From: JAIOSF01 sp047159865
GTDB lineage: Bacteria; Campylobacterota; Campylobacteria; Campylobacterales; Arcobacteraceae
Assembly (NCBI RefSeq): GCF_047159865.1
Contig: NZ_AP038804.1
Span: 806,001 to 870,000, forward strand
Reading direction: 5' to 3'
Length of the DNA stretch: 64,000 nt
Part shown: piece after piece, positions 27,983-36,355 of the stretch
Layout of the letters: each line of letters starts with the position of its first letter
How positions within the stretch are numbered: position 1 is the stretch's first letter
The notes under the pieces: model-generated
Told to the model about the DNA's origin: nothing
The model's input: only the letters and a program-made list of their open reading frames with translations
The model's database searches: none
Program-made: the position numbers and the translations under genes

Positions 27983-28663
27983 ATCTTCCTCCGCTAACAT
28001 AACTGAACCAGAAATATAAACATAAGTAAGAATCATAAAAATAAATGCTTGTAAAATACCAAAAGCAAATAATAAAAAGAATCCTGATAAAGGTGCAATC
28101 CAAGGTACTAACATAAGAAGAACCATTAGGAACATATCATCACCTTTGATTCCTCCAAAAAGTCTGAATGATAATGAAACAACTCTTGAAAGATGAGAGA
28201 TAAGCTCAATAGGGAACATCAATGGTGCAAGTGCAGGAACAGGTCCCATCATGTGACCAAAATATTTACCAATACCATTAATTTTAATACCAAGGTAGTT
28301 GTAGTATACAAAAACAATAACTGCTAGTGCAAGTGTAAAGTTAATATTAGCTGTTACTGATTCAAAACCTGGAATAACACCCATTAAGTTTCCTGTAACA
28401 ATTAACAATCCTAATGTTGCAATTAAAGGCATAAACCTTTTTGCATTCTCTTTACCCATACTATCTGCACCAATAGAAACTACACCTTGAATGTAAGCCT
28501 CCATAACATTTTGCGTACCAGTTGGAACTAAAGCCATTTTTCTTGTAGCCATTCGTGCAATCAATAAAACGATAACTGCTGCAAGTATTAAGTGAGCCCC
28601 AATGTGTGGTAATTGGTCATGACCTACTAATTCACCTAAGAATGTAAATAATCTACCTTCCAT
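27977..28663 (-). CDS. atpB: ATP synthase F0 subunit a
   Basis: A 228-residue membrane subunit that forms the proton half-channels against the c-ring. About six hydrophobic helices are visible. SLSFRLFGGIKGD carries the essential Arg facing the c-ring, and the last helix shows QAFIFMILTYVYI, the typical a-subunit ending. As is common in Campylobacterota, it stands apart from the F1 genes. It is divergent from a metallophosphoesterase gene. Confidence 0.96.
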   Translation of the reverse strand: MEGRLFTFLGELVGHDQLPHIGAHLILAAVIVLLIARMATRKMALVPTGTQNVMEAYIQGVVSIGADSMGKENAKRFMPLIATLGLLIVTGNLMGVIPGFESVTANINFTLALAVIVFVYYNYLGIKINGIGKYFGHMMGPVPALAPLMFPIELISHLSRVVSLSFRLFGGIKGDDMFLMVLLMLVPWIAPLSGFFLLFAFGILQAFIFMILTYVYISGSVMLAEEDH

Positions 28664-28771
28664 CTATTTTCCTTTTGTCTGTAATTAATTATCTCTCTAT
28701 GAGAATTTATTCCGTCATTATATTGTAGTTATTATAAATATTTTATAAAAGCTTTTTTATTAAGATTGTAT

Positions 28772-28777
28772 TATAAT
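28772..28777 (+). promoter_or_regulatory. -10 element of the metallophosphoesterase-prfB gene run
   Basis: TATAAT in the context GATTGTATTATAAT lies about 27 bases before the ATG at 28804, in the divergent gap next to atpB. It could drive the run of plus-strand genes up to pgeF. Confidence 0.5.
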
Positions 28778-28803
28778 AGGATATACGATTTTATAGGAAT
28801 TTA

Positions 28804-29496
28804 ATGATTATACAAAACAATGCAATATTTATTGCCGATGCTCATTACAATGTTGAAAGAGGAGATCTATTTACTCTTTTATCGCATATAAATAATGACC
28901 ATATACAATGTTCACAACTATTTCTCATGGGAGATATTTTTGATTTTTTAGCTGATGAAATAGAATATTTTAAACTTATAAACCAAAAAATAATATCTCT
29001 TATAAACGACCTTTCTATAAGCCATGAAGTGATATATTTAGAAGGAAATCATGATTTTAATCTTGCAAATATTTTTCCAAAAACAAAAATAATCACTAGA
29101 GAGTCACAGCCATTTTATATTGAACAAAATGGGATCAATATTGCTTTAGCTCATGGAGATATTTTCATGACAAAGTCTTATGAATTTTTCACATCAATCT
29201 TCAGAAATCATAAATTTTTACAATTTATCAACTTTATAGACTTTAGTAACATTTTTACACAGTTTGCTGAAAAAAAGCTTCTTCAAAAAACAATTTGTCA
29301 TGAGATGAGTGAGTTTTCCAAATTTATAGATACAAGAATTCAAAATTATAACGATTTGAAAAAAACTGATCTTATTATAGAGGGACATTATCATCAAGGA
29401 TATATAGGAAATAATTATATAAATATTCCATCTTTAGCGTGTAATAATAAATATTTGATATACCAAAACAAGCAATTTAGCTTTAATACACTATAA
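28804..29496 (+). CDS. LpxH-like metallophosphoesterase
   Basis: A 230-residue calcineurin-type phosphoesterase. Metal-binding motifs appear in order: IADAHYN, LMGDIFDFL, LEGNHDF, LAHGDIF and IEGHYHQG. This order and the GDIFDF form match UDP-2,3-diacylglucosamine diphosphatase LpxH, which makes lipid X in lipid A synthesis. The first motif is D-A-H rather than the usual D-x-H with H two after D, which is acceptable. It may instead be a related hydrolase. prfB starts 8 bases later. Confidence 0.78.
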   Translation: MIIQNNAIFIADAHYNVERGDLFTLLSHINNDHIQCSQLFLMGDIFDFLADEIEYFKLINQKIISLINDLSISHEVIYLEGNHDFNLANIFPKTKIITRESQPFYIEQNGINIALAHGDIFMTKSYEFFTSIFRNHKFLQFINFIDFSNIFTQFAEKKLLQKTICHEMSEFSKFIDTRIQNYNDLKKTDLIIEGHYHQGYIGNNYINIPSLACNNKYLIYQNKQFSFNTL

Positions 29497-29504
29497 TTAT
29501 ATTT

Positions 29505-30599
29505 ATGGATAATTACGAATATACTCAACTATTAAAAAACTTAAATCAAAAACTTCAAAACATAGAATTGATACTTAAACCAGATGAGATTAGTTCTAGA
29601 CTTGAAGAGATAAAAACAATAGAACAAGACCCTGAATTTTGGTCAAATCAAGAACTAGCGACAAAAACAGCACAAGAAAAAAATAGACTTTTAAGTAAAC
29701 TTAGTAAATTTAACAAAGCAAACGAAGCTATTACAGATGCCAACGAATTGTATGAGATGGCAGTTGAAGAAAAAGACGAAGATACTATCGAAACTCTTTT
29801 TGAAGAATCTTCTAATTTACAACAAATTTTACAGCAAACAGAGATAGAAGTGATGTTAAGTGGAACAGATGATGGTAGTAATGCTATTGTTTCTATACAT
29901 CCAGGTGCTGGTGGTACGGAGTCTTGTGACTGGGCAAATATGCTTTACCGTATGTATCTTAGATGGGCGGAGCGAAAAGGATTCAAAGTAGAAGTACTAG
30001 ATCATCAAAATGGTGATGAAGCAGGAATCAAAGATGTAAGTATTATCATCTCTGGTATAAATGCTTATGGTTACTTAAAAACAGAAAATGGCATCCATAG
30101 ACTAGTAAGAATCTCTCCTTTTGATTCAAATGCAAAAAGACATACATCGTTTGCTTCAGTGATGGTATCTCCTGAAGTTGATGACAATATTGATATTGAA
30201 GTTGAAGAGAAAGATATCAGAATTGATACATACAGAGCTAGTGGTGCTGGTGGTCAGCATGTTAATAAAACAGAATCTGCAATTAGAATTACACATATAG
30301 AAACAAATATCGTTGTACAATGTCAAAATGACAGAAGTCAACATAAAAATAAAGCTAGTGCAATGAAAATGCTAAAGTCTAGACTCTATGAGTTAGAGTT
30401 AGAAAAACAAGCAGCTGAAAAACAAGGTATCTCAAAAAGTGAAATTGGATGGGGTCATCAAATCCGTTCTTATGTGATGCAACCATACCAACAAATTAAA
30501 GATACAAGAAGTAATATAGGGTATAGTAATGTAGATGCTATTTTAGATGGTGACCTAGATAAAATGATAGAAGATGTTTTAATCGCACAAAGTAAATAA
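29505..30599 (+). CDS. prfB: peptide chain release factor 2
   Basis: Recognises UGA and UAA stop codons and triggers peptide release. The 364-residue protein has the SPF stop-recognition tripeptide in RISPFDSNAKR and the catalytic GGQ in GAGGQHVNKTE. The reading frame is continuous from the start, so the autoregulatory +1 frameshift known from E. coli prfB is absent. It lies 8 bases after the phosphoesterase gene and 12 before a response regulator. Confidence 0.97.
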   Translation: MDNYEYTQLLKNLNQKLQNIELILKPDEISSRLEEIKTIEQDPEFWSNQELATKTAQEKNRLLSKLSKFNKANEAITDANELYEMAVEEKDEDTIETLFEESSNLQQILQQTEIEVMLSGTDDGSNAIVSIHPGAGGTESCDWANMLYRMYLRWAERKGFKVEVLDHQNGDEAGIKDVSIIISGINAYGYLKTENGIHRLVRISPFDSNAKRHTSFASVMVSPEVDDNIDIEVEEKDIRIDTYRASGAGGQHVNKTESAIRITHIETNIVVQCQNDRSQHKNKASAMKMLKSRLYELELEKQAAEKQGISKSEIGWGHQIRSYVMQPYQQIKDTRSNIGYSNVDAILDGDLDKMIEDVLIAQSK

Positions 30600-30611
30600 T
30601 AAAGTGAAAAA

Positions 30612-31553
30612 ATGAAAAGAATATTAAGCGTTGATGCCAATTTACTCAATAGTAAAATTATTGAACAAGATATTAAAGTTTATTTTGATTCTATTGATGA
30701 AAAATTTGAGTTTTTTGTTGCTCAAACGCCTCAAAATACTTTAGATATAATCAATACTCACAATATTGATATAATCTTTTTAGATATCTCTTCAAAATTT
30801 TATGATGGTATTAAACTTTTAAAATATATTAAGCAACAGCCTACAAGACAATCAAAAATTGTAGGTGTAACTGTTTTAGATGATCATACATATCGTTTTA
30901 AAGCCCTTAAATATAAAGTGTACCGATATATTTATAAACCTTACGACAATAAAGAGATTGAGACTGTACTCAAAAAATATTTTTCACGAAACTATTATAC
31001 AAAAGAGATTAATAGAATTGAAAATTTTATTAACATCGAAGATATTCAACACCCTACAGAAAAATTTGAAAACCTCAATGCAATCAAAGAAGAAGATCTA
31101 GAACTTGTTAGTAGTTATCAAAAAAGACACATAAAACATACAGCACACGAATTTACAGAATTATATGATGAGTGGGGTTATGATGTAGAGGATTTAAATG
31201 ATTTAGAACTTTCACTTGATAAACTAATGATGAGTATACTTATGGATGATGATTTTGAAGCAGCTTTACCAGATATTATAAATATATTAGAAACATACAA
31301 TAAATTTTTATATATTTTTACAGAGTTTGAAGAGTTAAGTAAAGTTGTTTACTCTATTGTAATACTTTTGCGAGAGATAGAGTTCGATAAACTTGAAAGC
31401 TTTACTATGATCTCTAAATTAGTTTTAACAGTTATTCAAGATTTAGTAGAATGGAAAGAGAGAGTTTTTATAGCACAAGATACTGATGATGTTTATTACA
31501 TCAATGATCCTATTTTAAATAGTTATGTACAAATTCAAGACCTTTTAACTTAA
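30612..31553 (+). CDS. response regulator with uncharacterised helical output region
   Basis: A 313-residue protein. An N-terminal receiver domain (about 1-125) shows LSVDAN, the likely phospho-acceptor in IIFLDISS, and the conserved Lys in YKPYDNKEIE. The remaining ~190 residues are acidic and helical, with no DNA-binding or enzymatic domain that I recognise. Signalling through protein interaction is likely. No kinase is adjacent. It is packed between prfB and pgeF on the same strand. Confidence 0.8.
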   Translation: MKRILSVDANLLNSKIIEQDIKVYFDSIDEKFEFFVAQTPQNTLDIINTHNIDIIFLDISSKFYDGIKLLKYIKQQPTRQSKIVGVTVLDDHTYRFKALKYKVYRYIYKPYDNKEIETVLKKYFSRNYYTKEINRIENFINIEDIQHPTEKFENLNAIKEEDLELVSSYQKRHIKHTAHEFTELYDEWGYDVEDLNDLELSLDKLMMSILMDDDFEAALPDIINILETYNKFLYIFTEFEELSKVVYSIVILLREIEFDKLESFTMISKLVLTVIQDLVEWKERVFIAQDTDDVYYINDPILNSYVQIQDLLT

Positions 31554-31561
31554 GAAGATCT

Positions 31562-32224
31562 ATGCTAAAAGTTTTTACAACTATAGAGGATAAGAATCTT
31601 GCGTTTCATGTTACAGATGATATCGATTCAGTTAAATTAGCAAGAAAAGCATTAGCTAAAAAATATAAATTTGATCATACTACATTACACTCAATGGATC
31701 AAATACATTCAAATATAGTTAAAAATATCTCGATGCAATCACCTATTCAAACTTGTGATGCAATTATTACAGATCAACCAAATACACCTCTTATGGTTTT
31801 AGTAGCTGACTGTATTCCGATTTTATTTTTTGATGAAACTATCAATGTCATTGCCGTTGCCCATGCAGGTCGTGTAGGTACTTTTAATAATATAGCATCA
31901 AATACTATTCGCAAAATGGTTGATAACTATAACTGTGATGTGACAAATATTCAAGTTGTTTTAGGACCGAGTATTCAAAAATGTTGTTATGAAGTTTCAG
32001 AAGAGATGGCTCAAGAGGTTTTGAATAAATTTGGAGCAAAGTTTTTAGATAATAGAAACATCGATTTACAAGCTATCAATAAACACCAACTCCTTAAAAT
32101 TGGTGTACTATCAAGTAATATAGAGATATCTTCCATTTGTACAAAATGTTCAAATCACCCCTACTTTTCTTATAGAAAAAACAAATCTTGCGGAAGATTT
32201 GCAGGGTTGATTATGATCGACTAG
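31562..32224 (+). CDS. pgeF: YfiH/PgeF-family multicopper-like oxidase / purine nucleoside enzyme
   Basis: A 220-residue laccase-domain protein of the YfiH family. Metal-binding residues appear in VADCIPILFF, VAHAGRVGTFNN and GPSIQKCCYEV, the typical triad of conserved segments. Family members act on purine nucleosides and correct misincorporated peptidoglycan precursors. The usual AGWRG is AGRVG here, a small deviation near the active site. It is convergent with a TlpA-like gene. Confidence 0.88.
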   Translation: MLKVFTTIEDKNLAFHVTDDIDSVKLARKALAKKYKFDHTTLHSMDQIHSNIVKNISMQSPIQTCDAIITDQPNTPLMVLVADCIPILFFDETINVIAVAHAGRVGTFNNIASNTIRKMVDNYNCDVTNIQVVLGPSIQKCCYEVSEEMAQEVLNKFGAKFLDNRNIDLQAINKHQLLKIGVLSSNIEISSICTKCSNHPYFSYRKNKSCGRFAGLIMID

Positions 32225-32225
32225 T

Positions 32226-32702
32226 TTATTTTTTGATTAATGTATTGATTGTTTTTTCACCAATATTTGAAGGTACTCTTGTTCCTTTATAAATAACTGT
32301 TCCATTTATATCAATTACCACTTGAGTTGGCGTACCGCGAACTTTATAATCTCTTGTGATTTCATTACTCATAATAATAGAATATGGAATATCATGCTTC
32401 ATTTCATATGCTTCTATATTATCCATAGAGTCTTTTACACCAATATTAATAGCAATAATTTCTAATTTATCATTGTATTTTTCGTGTAACTCTTTCAATG
32501 CAGGTACCTCTTGTTCACAATACGGACACCAAGTTGCCCAAAATGTTAACCAAACTGCTTTTTTCCCTTGAAATTGTGACAATGAAATCTTTTTCCCATC
32601 AAGTGTTGTTCCTGTAAAATCTATTGCTTTTTGTCCCATCTCTATAGCATTTAAACTGCTTACAGAAAATAGCATAGCTAAAATCAAAATTATTTTTTTC
32701 AT
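32226..32702 (-). CDS. periplasmic TlpA-like thioredoxin
   Basis: A 158-residue secreted thioredoxin-fold protein. The signal peptide ends near SSLNA. The AhpC-TSA/Redoxin-type core shows KAVWLTFWATWCPYCEQEVPAL, with the CPYC active site, then IAINIG and a cis-Pro in RGTPTQVVID. Probable role is reduction of periplasmic disulfides, for example in cytochrome c maturation. It has AAGGAT before the ATG and is likely monocistronic. Confidence 0.9.
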   Translation of the reverse strand: MKKIILILAMLFSVSSLNAIEMGQKAIDFTGTTLDGKKISLSQFQGKKAVWLTFWATWCPYCEQEVPALKELHEKYNDKLEIIAINIGVKDSMDNIEAYEMKHDIPYSIIMSNEITRDYKVRGTPTQVVIDINGTVIYKGTRVPSNIGEKTINTLIKK

Positions 32703-32764
32703 TTTATATCCTTCTTGTATAATATATCAATACTACATTTTTTTTGTGTAGTGTATATGTAATG

Positions 32765-33025
32765 TTACTTCTCTTGTTCTTTTTGCTCTTTTATCGCTAA
32801 AGCTTCCTCTTCTAAGAATGTTTTGATATAAAGTTTTTCTACTTTAATTCTTGCCCAATACTCTTTTCGCAAAAACTTCAAACTTGAATTTACTGAAGGA
32901 TCAGAATTAAAACAGTTTATATTTATCTTTTTGCCTAACTCTTCCCATCCATAAAACTCTACGAGTTTATTTACTATTGTTTTTAATGTAAGACCATGTA
33001 GTAAATCATTTGGATTATTATTCAT
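32765..33025 (-). CDS. VF530-family DNA-binding-like small protein
   Basis: An 86-residue protein beginning MNNNPNDLLHGLTLK. The motifs DLLHGLTLKTIV, FYGWEELG, INCFNSDPSVNSSLKFLR and WAR match the small conserved VF530 (DUF2132) family. A structure of a family member suggested DNA binding, but the role is unknown. I chose the ATG at 33025, with AAGGA upstream, because the longer frame would run into rlmF. It starts directly at the rlmF stop and is probably co-translated. Confidence 0.85.
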   Translation of the reverse strand: MNNNPNDLLHGLTLKTIVNKLVEFYGWEELGKKININCFNSDPSVNSSLKFLRKEYWARIKVEKLYIKTFLEEEALAIKEQKEQEK

Positions 33026-33026
33026 C

Positions 33027-33956
33027 TTATTTTTCCTTATTTTCAAACCAATTTTTTTGTTCTTCTTTAGTGTAATATGTCCAAGCAACAAAACGAGTTT
33101 GCTTTTGCCCTTGAGTCATCTCTATAGTTTCTATTTGTTCTGGATTTTGTTTTTTTAGTTCTTTATATATCGCTTCTAAATTCTCTTTTTTAGAAACAAG
33201 AGAAGTAAACCATAAACAATTATCTTTATAACTCTTACTCTCATTTATCATTTTAGATATAAACGATACTTCACCACCTTCACACCAAAGTTCGTTATGT
33301 TGTCCACCAAAATTTAAAGATACTTTTTTATTTTTCCCTTTTGAAAGATTTAAAAGTTTTCTCTTTGTACCCTCTTTTGCCTCTTTTTTCGATTTATGAA
33401 AAGGTGGATTACACATTGTAAAATCTATTTTATCATTTTTTTTAATAATATTTGTAAAGATATATTCTTTTGAGGATTGAGTTCTTAGCTCAATTTTATT
33501 TTTTAAAGAGTGATTTAAGTCTACAATGTCTTGTGCATTTTTTATAGAAACTGCATCTATATCACTTCCGATAAATTTCCACTCATAACTTCTATTTCCT
33601 ACTATAGGATAGATGCAGTTTGCACCTACTCCTACATCTAAAGCTTTGATACTATTACCTTTTGGTATTATATCACTATTACTCTTTGCCAATAAATCAG
33701 CTAAATAATGAATATAGTCTACCCTACCTGGAATAGGAGGACATAAATATTTTTTAGGTATCTTCCAATCTATTTGATAAAAGTGTTTTAATAGTGCCTT
33801 ATTTAATGCCATTACTGCATCATTTGAATGAAAATCTATAGACAGATCACCATATTGGTTCTTTTTTATATAGTGTGCTAACTCTTTTGAACTGTTTATA
33901 AGTTCACCAAAATCATATCTTTCATTATGAAGGTTTCTAGGATGTAGTGTTTTCAT
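33027..33956 (-). CDS. rlmF: 23S rRNA (adenine(1618)-N6)-methyltransferase
   Basis: Methylates A1618 of 23S rRNA. The 309-residue Rossmann methyltransferase begins LHPRNLHNERYDF, as RlmF does. It has the SAM-binding segment ALDVGVGANCIYPIVG and the amino-methylase motif NPPFHKS. WCEGGEVSFI and LWFTSLVSKKENL are further family signatures. It is in a minus-strand run with an uncharacterised protein upstream and VF530 downstream. Confidence 0.95.
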   Translation of the reverse strand: MKTLHPRNLHNERYDFGELINSSKELAHYIKKNQYGDLSIDFHSNDAVMALNKALLKHFYQIDWKIPKKYLCPPIPGRVDYIHYLADLLAKSNSDIIPKGNSIKALDVGVGANCIYPIVGNRSYEWKFIGSDIDAVSIKNAQDIVDLNHSLKNKIELRTQSSKEYIFTNIIKKNDKIDFTMCNPPFHKSKKEAKEGTKRKLLNLSKGKNKKVSLNFGGQHNELWCEGGEVSFISKMINESKSYKDNCLWFTSLVSKKENLEAIYKELKKQNPEQIETIEMTQGQKQTRFVAWTYYTKEEQKNWFENKEK

Positions 33957-33963
33957 CTATTTT

Positions 33964-34395
33964 TTAGTTGATCTCTTCTGCTATATAAAATGTAGTTAAA
34001 CCAGATTGTTTATCGTAGTTTGCACCATCTTTCTTTTTATAACTATCTACTATAGCTCGGGCTTTGATATGTGATGATTCGTTTGATAAAATTACTTTTT
34101 TATCTTCTTGTGTTAAGATACTTCTTTCTAATGATTTTTTAAATCTTGAAGCTCTATGTTTATCTAATATAGTATATTTCACAACATTAATATCTCTTTT
34201 TCTATCAATAGTTGCCATTTTTTTAGGGTCTTCAAATCGTAAGATTCTATTTCCATGAGATGTGATTTTCATTGTAATTGCTGTTTCTATATCTTTTTCA
34301 TCTTCAATAATGATATATTCTGCACCATTAACGCAGACAATATCTTTTGATACTCTTTTTATATCTTTAATGAGTGTCTTTTTACCTTTTGCCAT
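33964..34395 (-). CDS. hypothetical protein
   Basis: A 143-residue, lysine-rich, soluble protein with no signal peptide or membrane segment. I do not recognise it. It has an N-terminal basic stretch (MAKGKKTLIKDIKRVSKD), a central alternating strand/helix pattern and several charged motifs. It sits 7 bases upstream of rlmF, so it may be translated with an RNA-modification enzyme, and its basic character would suit nucleic-acid contact. Function is not assigned. Confidence 0.6.
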   Translation of the reverse strand: MAKGKKTLIKDIKRVSKDIVCVNGAEYIIIEDEKDIETAITMKITSHGNRILRFEDPKKMATIDRKRDINVVKYTILDKHRASRFKKSLERSILTQEDKKVILSNESSHIKARAIVDSYKKKDGANYDKQSGLTTFYIAEEIN

Positions 34396-34490
34396 ATCTT
34401 ATCCTTCTATTTGCTGCATTATATCTAAATTAGAAGTTAATCAACATTAGTCTATAATTACATCTCTAAATTAATACAAAGACACTTCAA

Positions 34491-35093
34491 ATGATACATG
34501 AAATAGCACAGTTTATAACCGACCAAATTTTTGATATGGGATACTTAGGTATCTTCTTACTAATGCTAATTGAGAGTTCATTTATCCCTTTTCCTAGTGA
34601 GATAGTTTTAGTTCCTGCTGGGTATTTGGCCTCAAAAGGGGATATGGATATTTCACTTATTTTATTAGCCTCATTATTAGGTTCTATTGGAGGGGCACTT
34701 ATAAATTATTTTGGTGCATTATATGTAGGGAGAAAGTTTTTACTTAAATATGGTAAATATATTTTGATTTCTGAAGAAACACTTGATAAAATGGAAAACT
34801 TTTTTAAAAAACATGGTGCCATCTCTACTTTTACAGGAAGATTAATACCTGGTATTAGACAACTTATCTCTATACCTGCAGGACTATCAAAAATGAATCT
34901 AAAAGTTTTTATCTTTTATACTTCTCTTGGGGCATTAATATGGAGTATAATCCTTGTAGCTTTAGGATATTTAATAGGTGAAAACCAAGAACTTATAAAA
35001 GAGTACCTATCTCAAATTGTAACTATTACTTTAGTTTGTGTTGCACTTATTACTGCAATGTATATCTACAATCATAAAAGAAAAAATGCCTAA
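34491..35093 (+). CDS. DedA-family membrane protein
   Basis: A 200-residue inner-membrane protein with about five hydrophobic segments. The DedA/SNARE-associated signature is visible: ESSFIPFPSEIVLVPAGYLA with its acidic residue, then GGALINYFGALYVGR, and FTGRLIPGIRQLISIPAG with conserved Arg and Pro. DedA proteins act in lipid flipping, including recycling of undecaprenyl phosphate. The gene overlaps the DTW gene by eight bases. Confidence 0.93.
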   Translation: MIHEIAQFITDQIFDMGYLGIFLLMLIESSFIPFPSEIVLVPAGYLASKGDMDISLILLASLLGSIGGALINYFGALYVGRKFLLKYGKYILISEETLDKMENFFKKHGAISTFTGRLIPGIRQLISIPAGLSKMNLKVFIFYTSLGALIWSIILVALGYLIGENQELIKEYLSQIVTITLVCVALITAMYIYNHKRKNA

Positions 35094-35748
35094 AAATATT
35101 GAACCTACTGATATAAGAGAAAAGTGTTATGAGTGCTATCGACCAAAAAAAAGCTGTATGTGTGAGTATATACAAAAAATAGATACAAACACTCGATTTA
35201 TTATCATCATGCATCCTAAAGAGTTCAAAAAAACTAAAAATAATACAGGAAGATTTACTCACCAGTCTTTGCCTAACTCTAAAATATATATAGGTATAGA
35301 TTTTAATAATGACAACGAAATAAACTCTATTATAAATGATAAAAACAACTCTTGTTATGTTTTATATCCAGGTGATGATAGTATTAAACTAAATCATCAA
35401 ACGATTCAAAAAGAAAATAAAAGAAATGTAATTTTTATCATCGATTCTACATGGCCATGCTCAAATAAAATATTAGCAGTAAGTAAAAATATAAGCGCTT
35501 TACCTAAAGTGAGTTTTGTACATGATAAATCATCGGCTTACAAAATCAAAACACAACCAAATAAATACTGTTTATCAACGATGGAATCTACTTTATGTAT
35601 TTTAGAACTTTTAAATAAACACAAAATAGAAAATATAGAACAAAAAGCTTTAGATGGTTTTCTTTTACCTTTTGAAAAAATGGTTGAGTATCAAATTGAT
35701 TGTGTCTTGAGTTCTGATAGTAAAAATCCTCGTTTTTTAAAACGATAA
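35086..35748 (+). CDS. DTW-domain tRNA aminocarboxypropyltransferase-like protein
   Basis: About 220 residues starting MPKNIEPTDIREKC. Four N-terminal cysteines form a zinc site (CYECYRPKKSCMC). The SPOUT-like region has IIMHPKEFKKTKNNTGR. The eponymous motif is present as DSTW (IIDSTWPCS). Family members such as TapT transfer an aminocarboxypropyl group from SAM to uridine in tRNA. The start at 35086 overlaps the dedA end, giving translational coupling; longer upstream starts in dedA are unlikely. Confidence 0.88.
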   Translation: MPKNIEPTDIREKCYECYRPKKSCMCEYIQKIDTNTRFIIIMHPKEFKKTKNNTGRFTHQSLPNSKIYIGIDFNNDNEINSIINDKNNSCYVLYPGDDSIKLNHQTIQKENKRNVIFIIDSTWPCSNKILAVSKNISALPKVSFVHDKSSAYKIKTQPNKYCLSTMESTLCILELLNKHKIENIEQKALDGFLLPFEKMVEYQIDCVLSSDSKNPRFLKR

Positions 35749-35853
35749 CTTTATTATTGGTTAACTTACAAAGTTAATCTCTAAAAAAAAACAACTGTTA
35801 TGAATTTAAAGATAAAATCAAATCCACAAATTATGTCATAAAAAGGAAAATAA

Positions 35854-36303
35854 ATGATAAAAAAAGTACTATTTTTAGCGATGTTCGCAACCGCTCTATT
35901 TTCAAATAGTTTTAACCAAAATAGCAACATAGGTAGTTTTGAATTAACAGATCAATTTGATAAAAAACATACAGTAAATAGTGATGTAAAAACTATGATA
36001 GTTTCATTTGAAAAAGGAACTTCTGCAGATCTAAACGATTTTCTTGCAACTAAAGAGAAAGGTTTCTTAGAAGCCAATAATGCCGTTTTTATAGCTGACA
36101 TTTCAGGTATGCCTTCTATTATTACAAAAATCTTTGCATTGCCAAAAATGAAAAAATATAACTACAACATCTTACTTATAACAGATGATGAAGATAAAAG
36201 ATTTTTACAACAAGAAGAAAAACTTACAGTATATAAATTAAACAATGGTATAGTAACAAGTGTTCAATATATTACAAAAGAAGATATCCCTTCACTATTC
36301 TAA
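35854..36303 (+). CDS. exported thioredoxin-fold-like protein of unknown function
   Basis: A 149-residue protein with a clear signal peptide (MIKKVLFLAMFATALFS). The mature part begins GSFELTDQFDKKH, like AhpC/TlpA-type redoxins, but it has no cysteines at all and so cannot do thiol chemistry. Later strands (NYNILLITDDEDKR, LTVYKLNNG) still fit a thioredoxin-like fold, similar to YtfJ-type proteins. It is probably periplasmic, and no partner is evident. It converges on the SagB-type gene. Confidence 0.65.
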   Translation: MIKKVLFLAMFATALFSNSFNQNSNIGSFELTDQFDKKHTVNSDVKTMIVSFEKGTSADLNDFLATKEKGFLEANNAVFIADISGMPSIITKIFALPKMKKYNYNILLITDDEDKRFLQQEEKLTVYKLNNGIVTSVQYITKEDIPSLF

Positions 36304-36320
36304 TCTCTCAACTTTTATAA

Positions 36321-36355
36321 ATATCAAGAATAAACTATTTTCTTATTCTTGATAT
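36321..36355. terminator. hairpin between convergent genes, overlapping the SagB-type stop
   Basis: ATATCAAGAATAA (36321-36333) and its exact complement (36343-36355) form a 13-base stem with a 9-base loop. The right arm encodes the last codons and stop of the SagB-type gene. The T-rich flanks are modest, so it is terminator-like rather than certain. Confidence 0.65.

Noticed and set aside
29505..30599. Possible programmed frameshift in prfB
   Set aside because: The frame is continuous from the ATG through GGQ, with no early in-frame TGA and no internal ribosome-binding-like slip site.
33026..33091. Longer start for the VF530-family gene
   Set aside because: The extra 22 residues would overlap the rlmF end and resemble translated rlmF sequence in another frame. 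The ATG at 33025 has AAGGA and begins the conserved domain.
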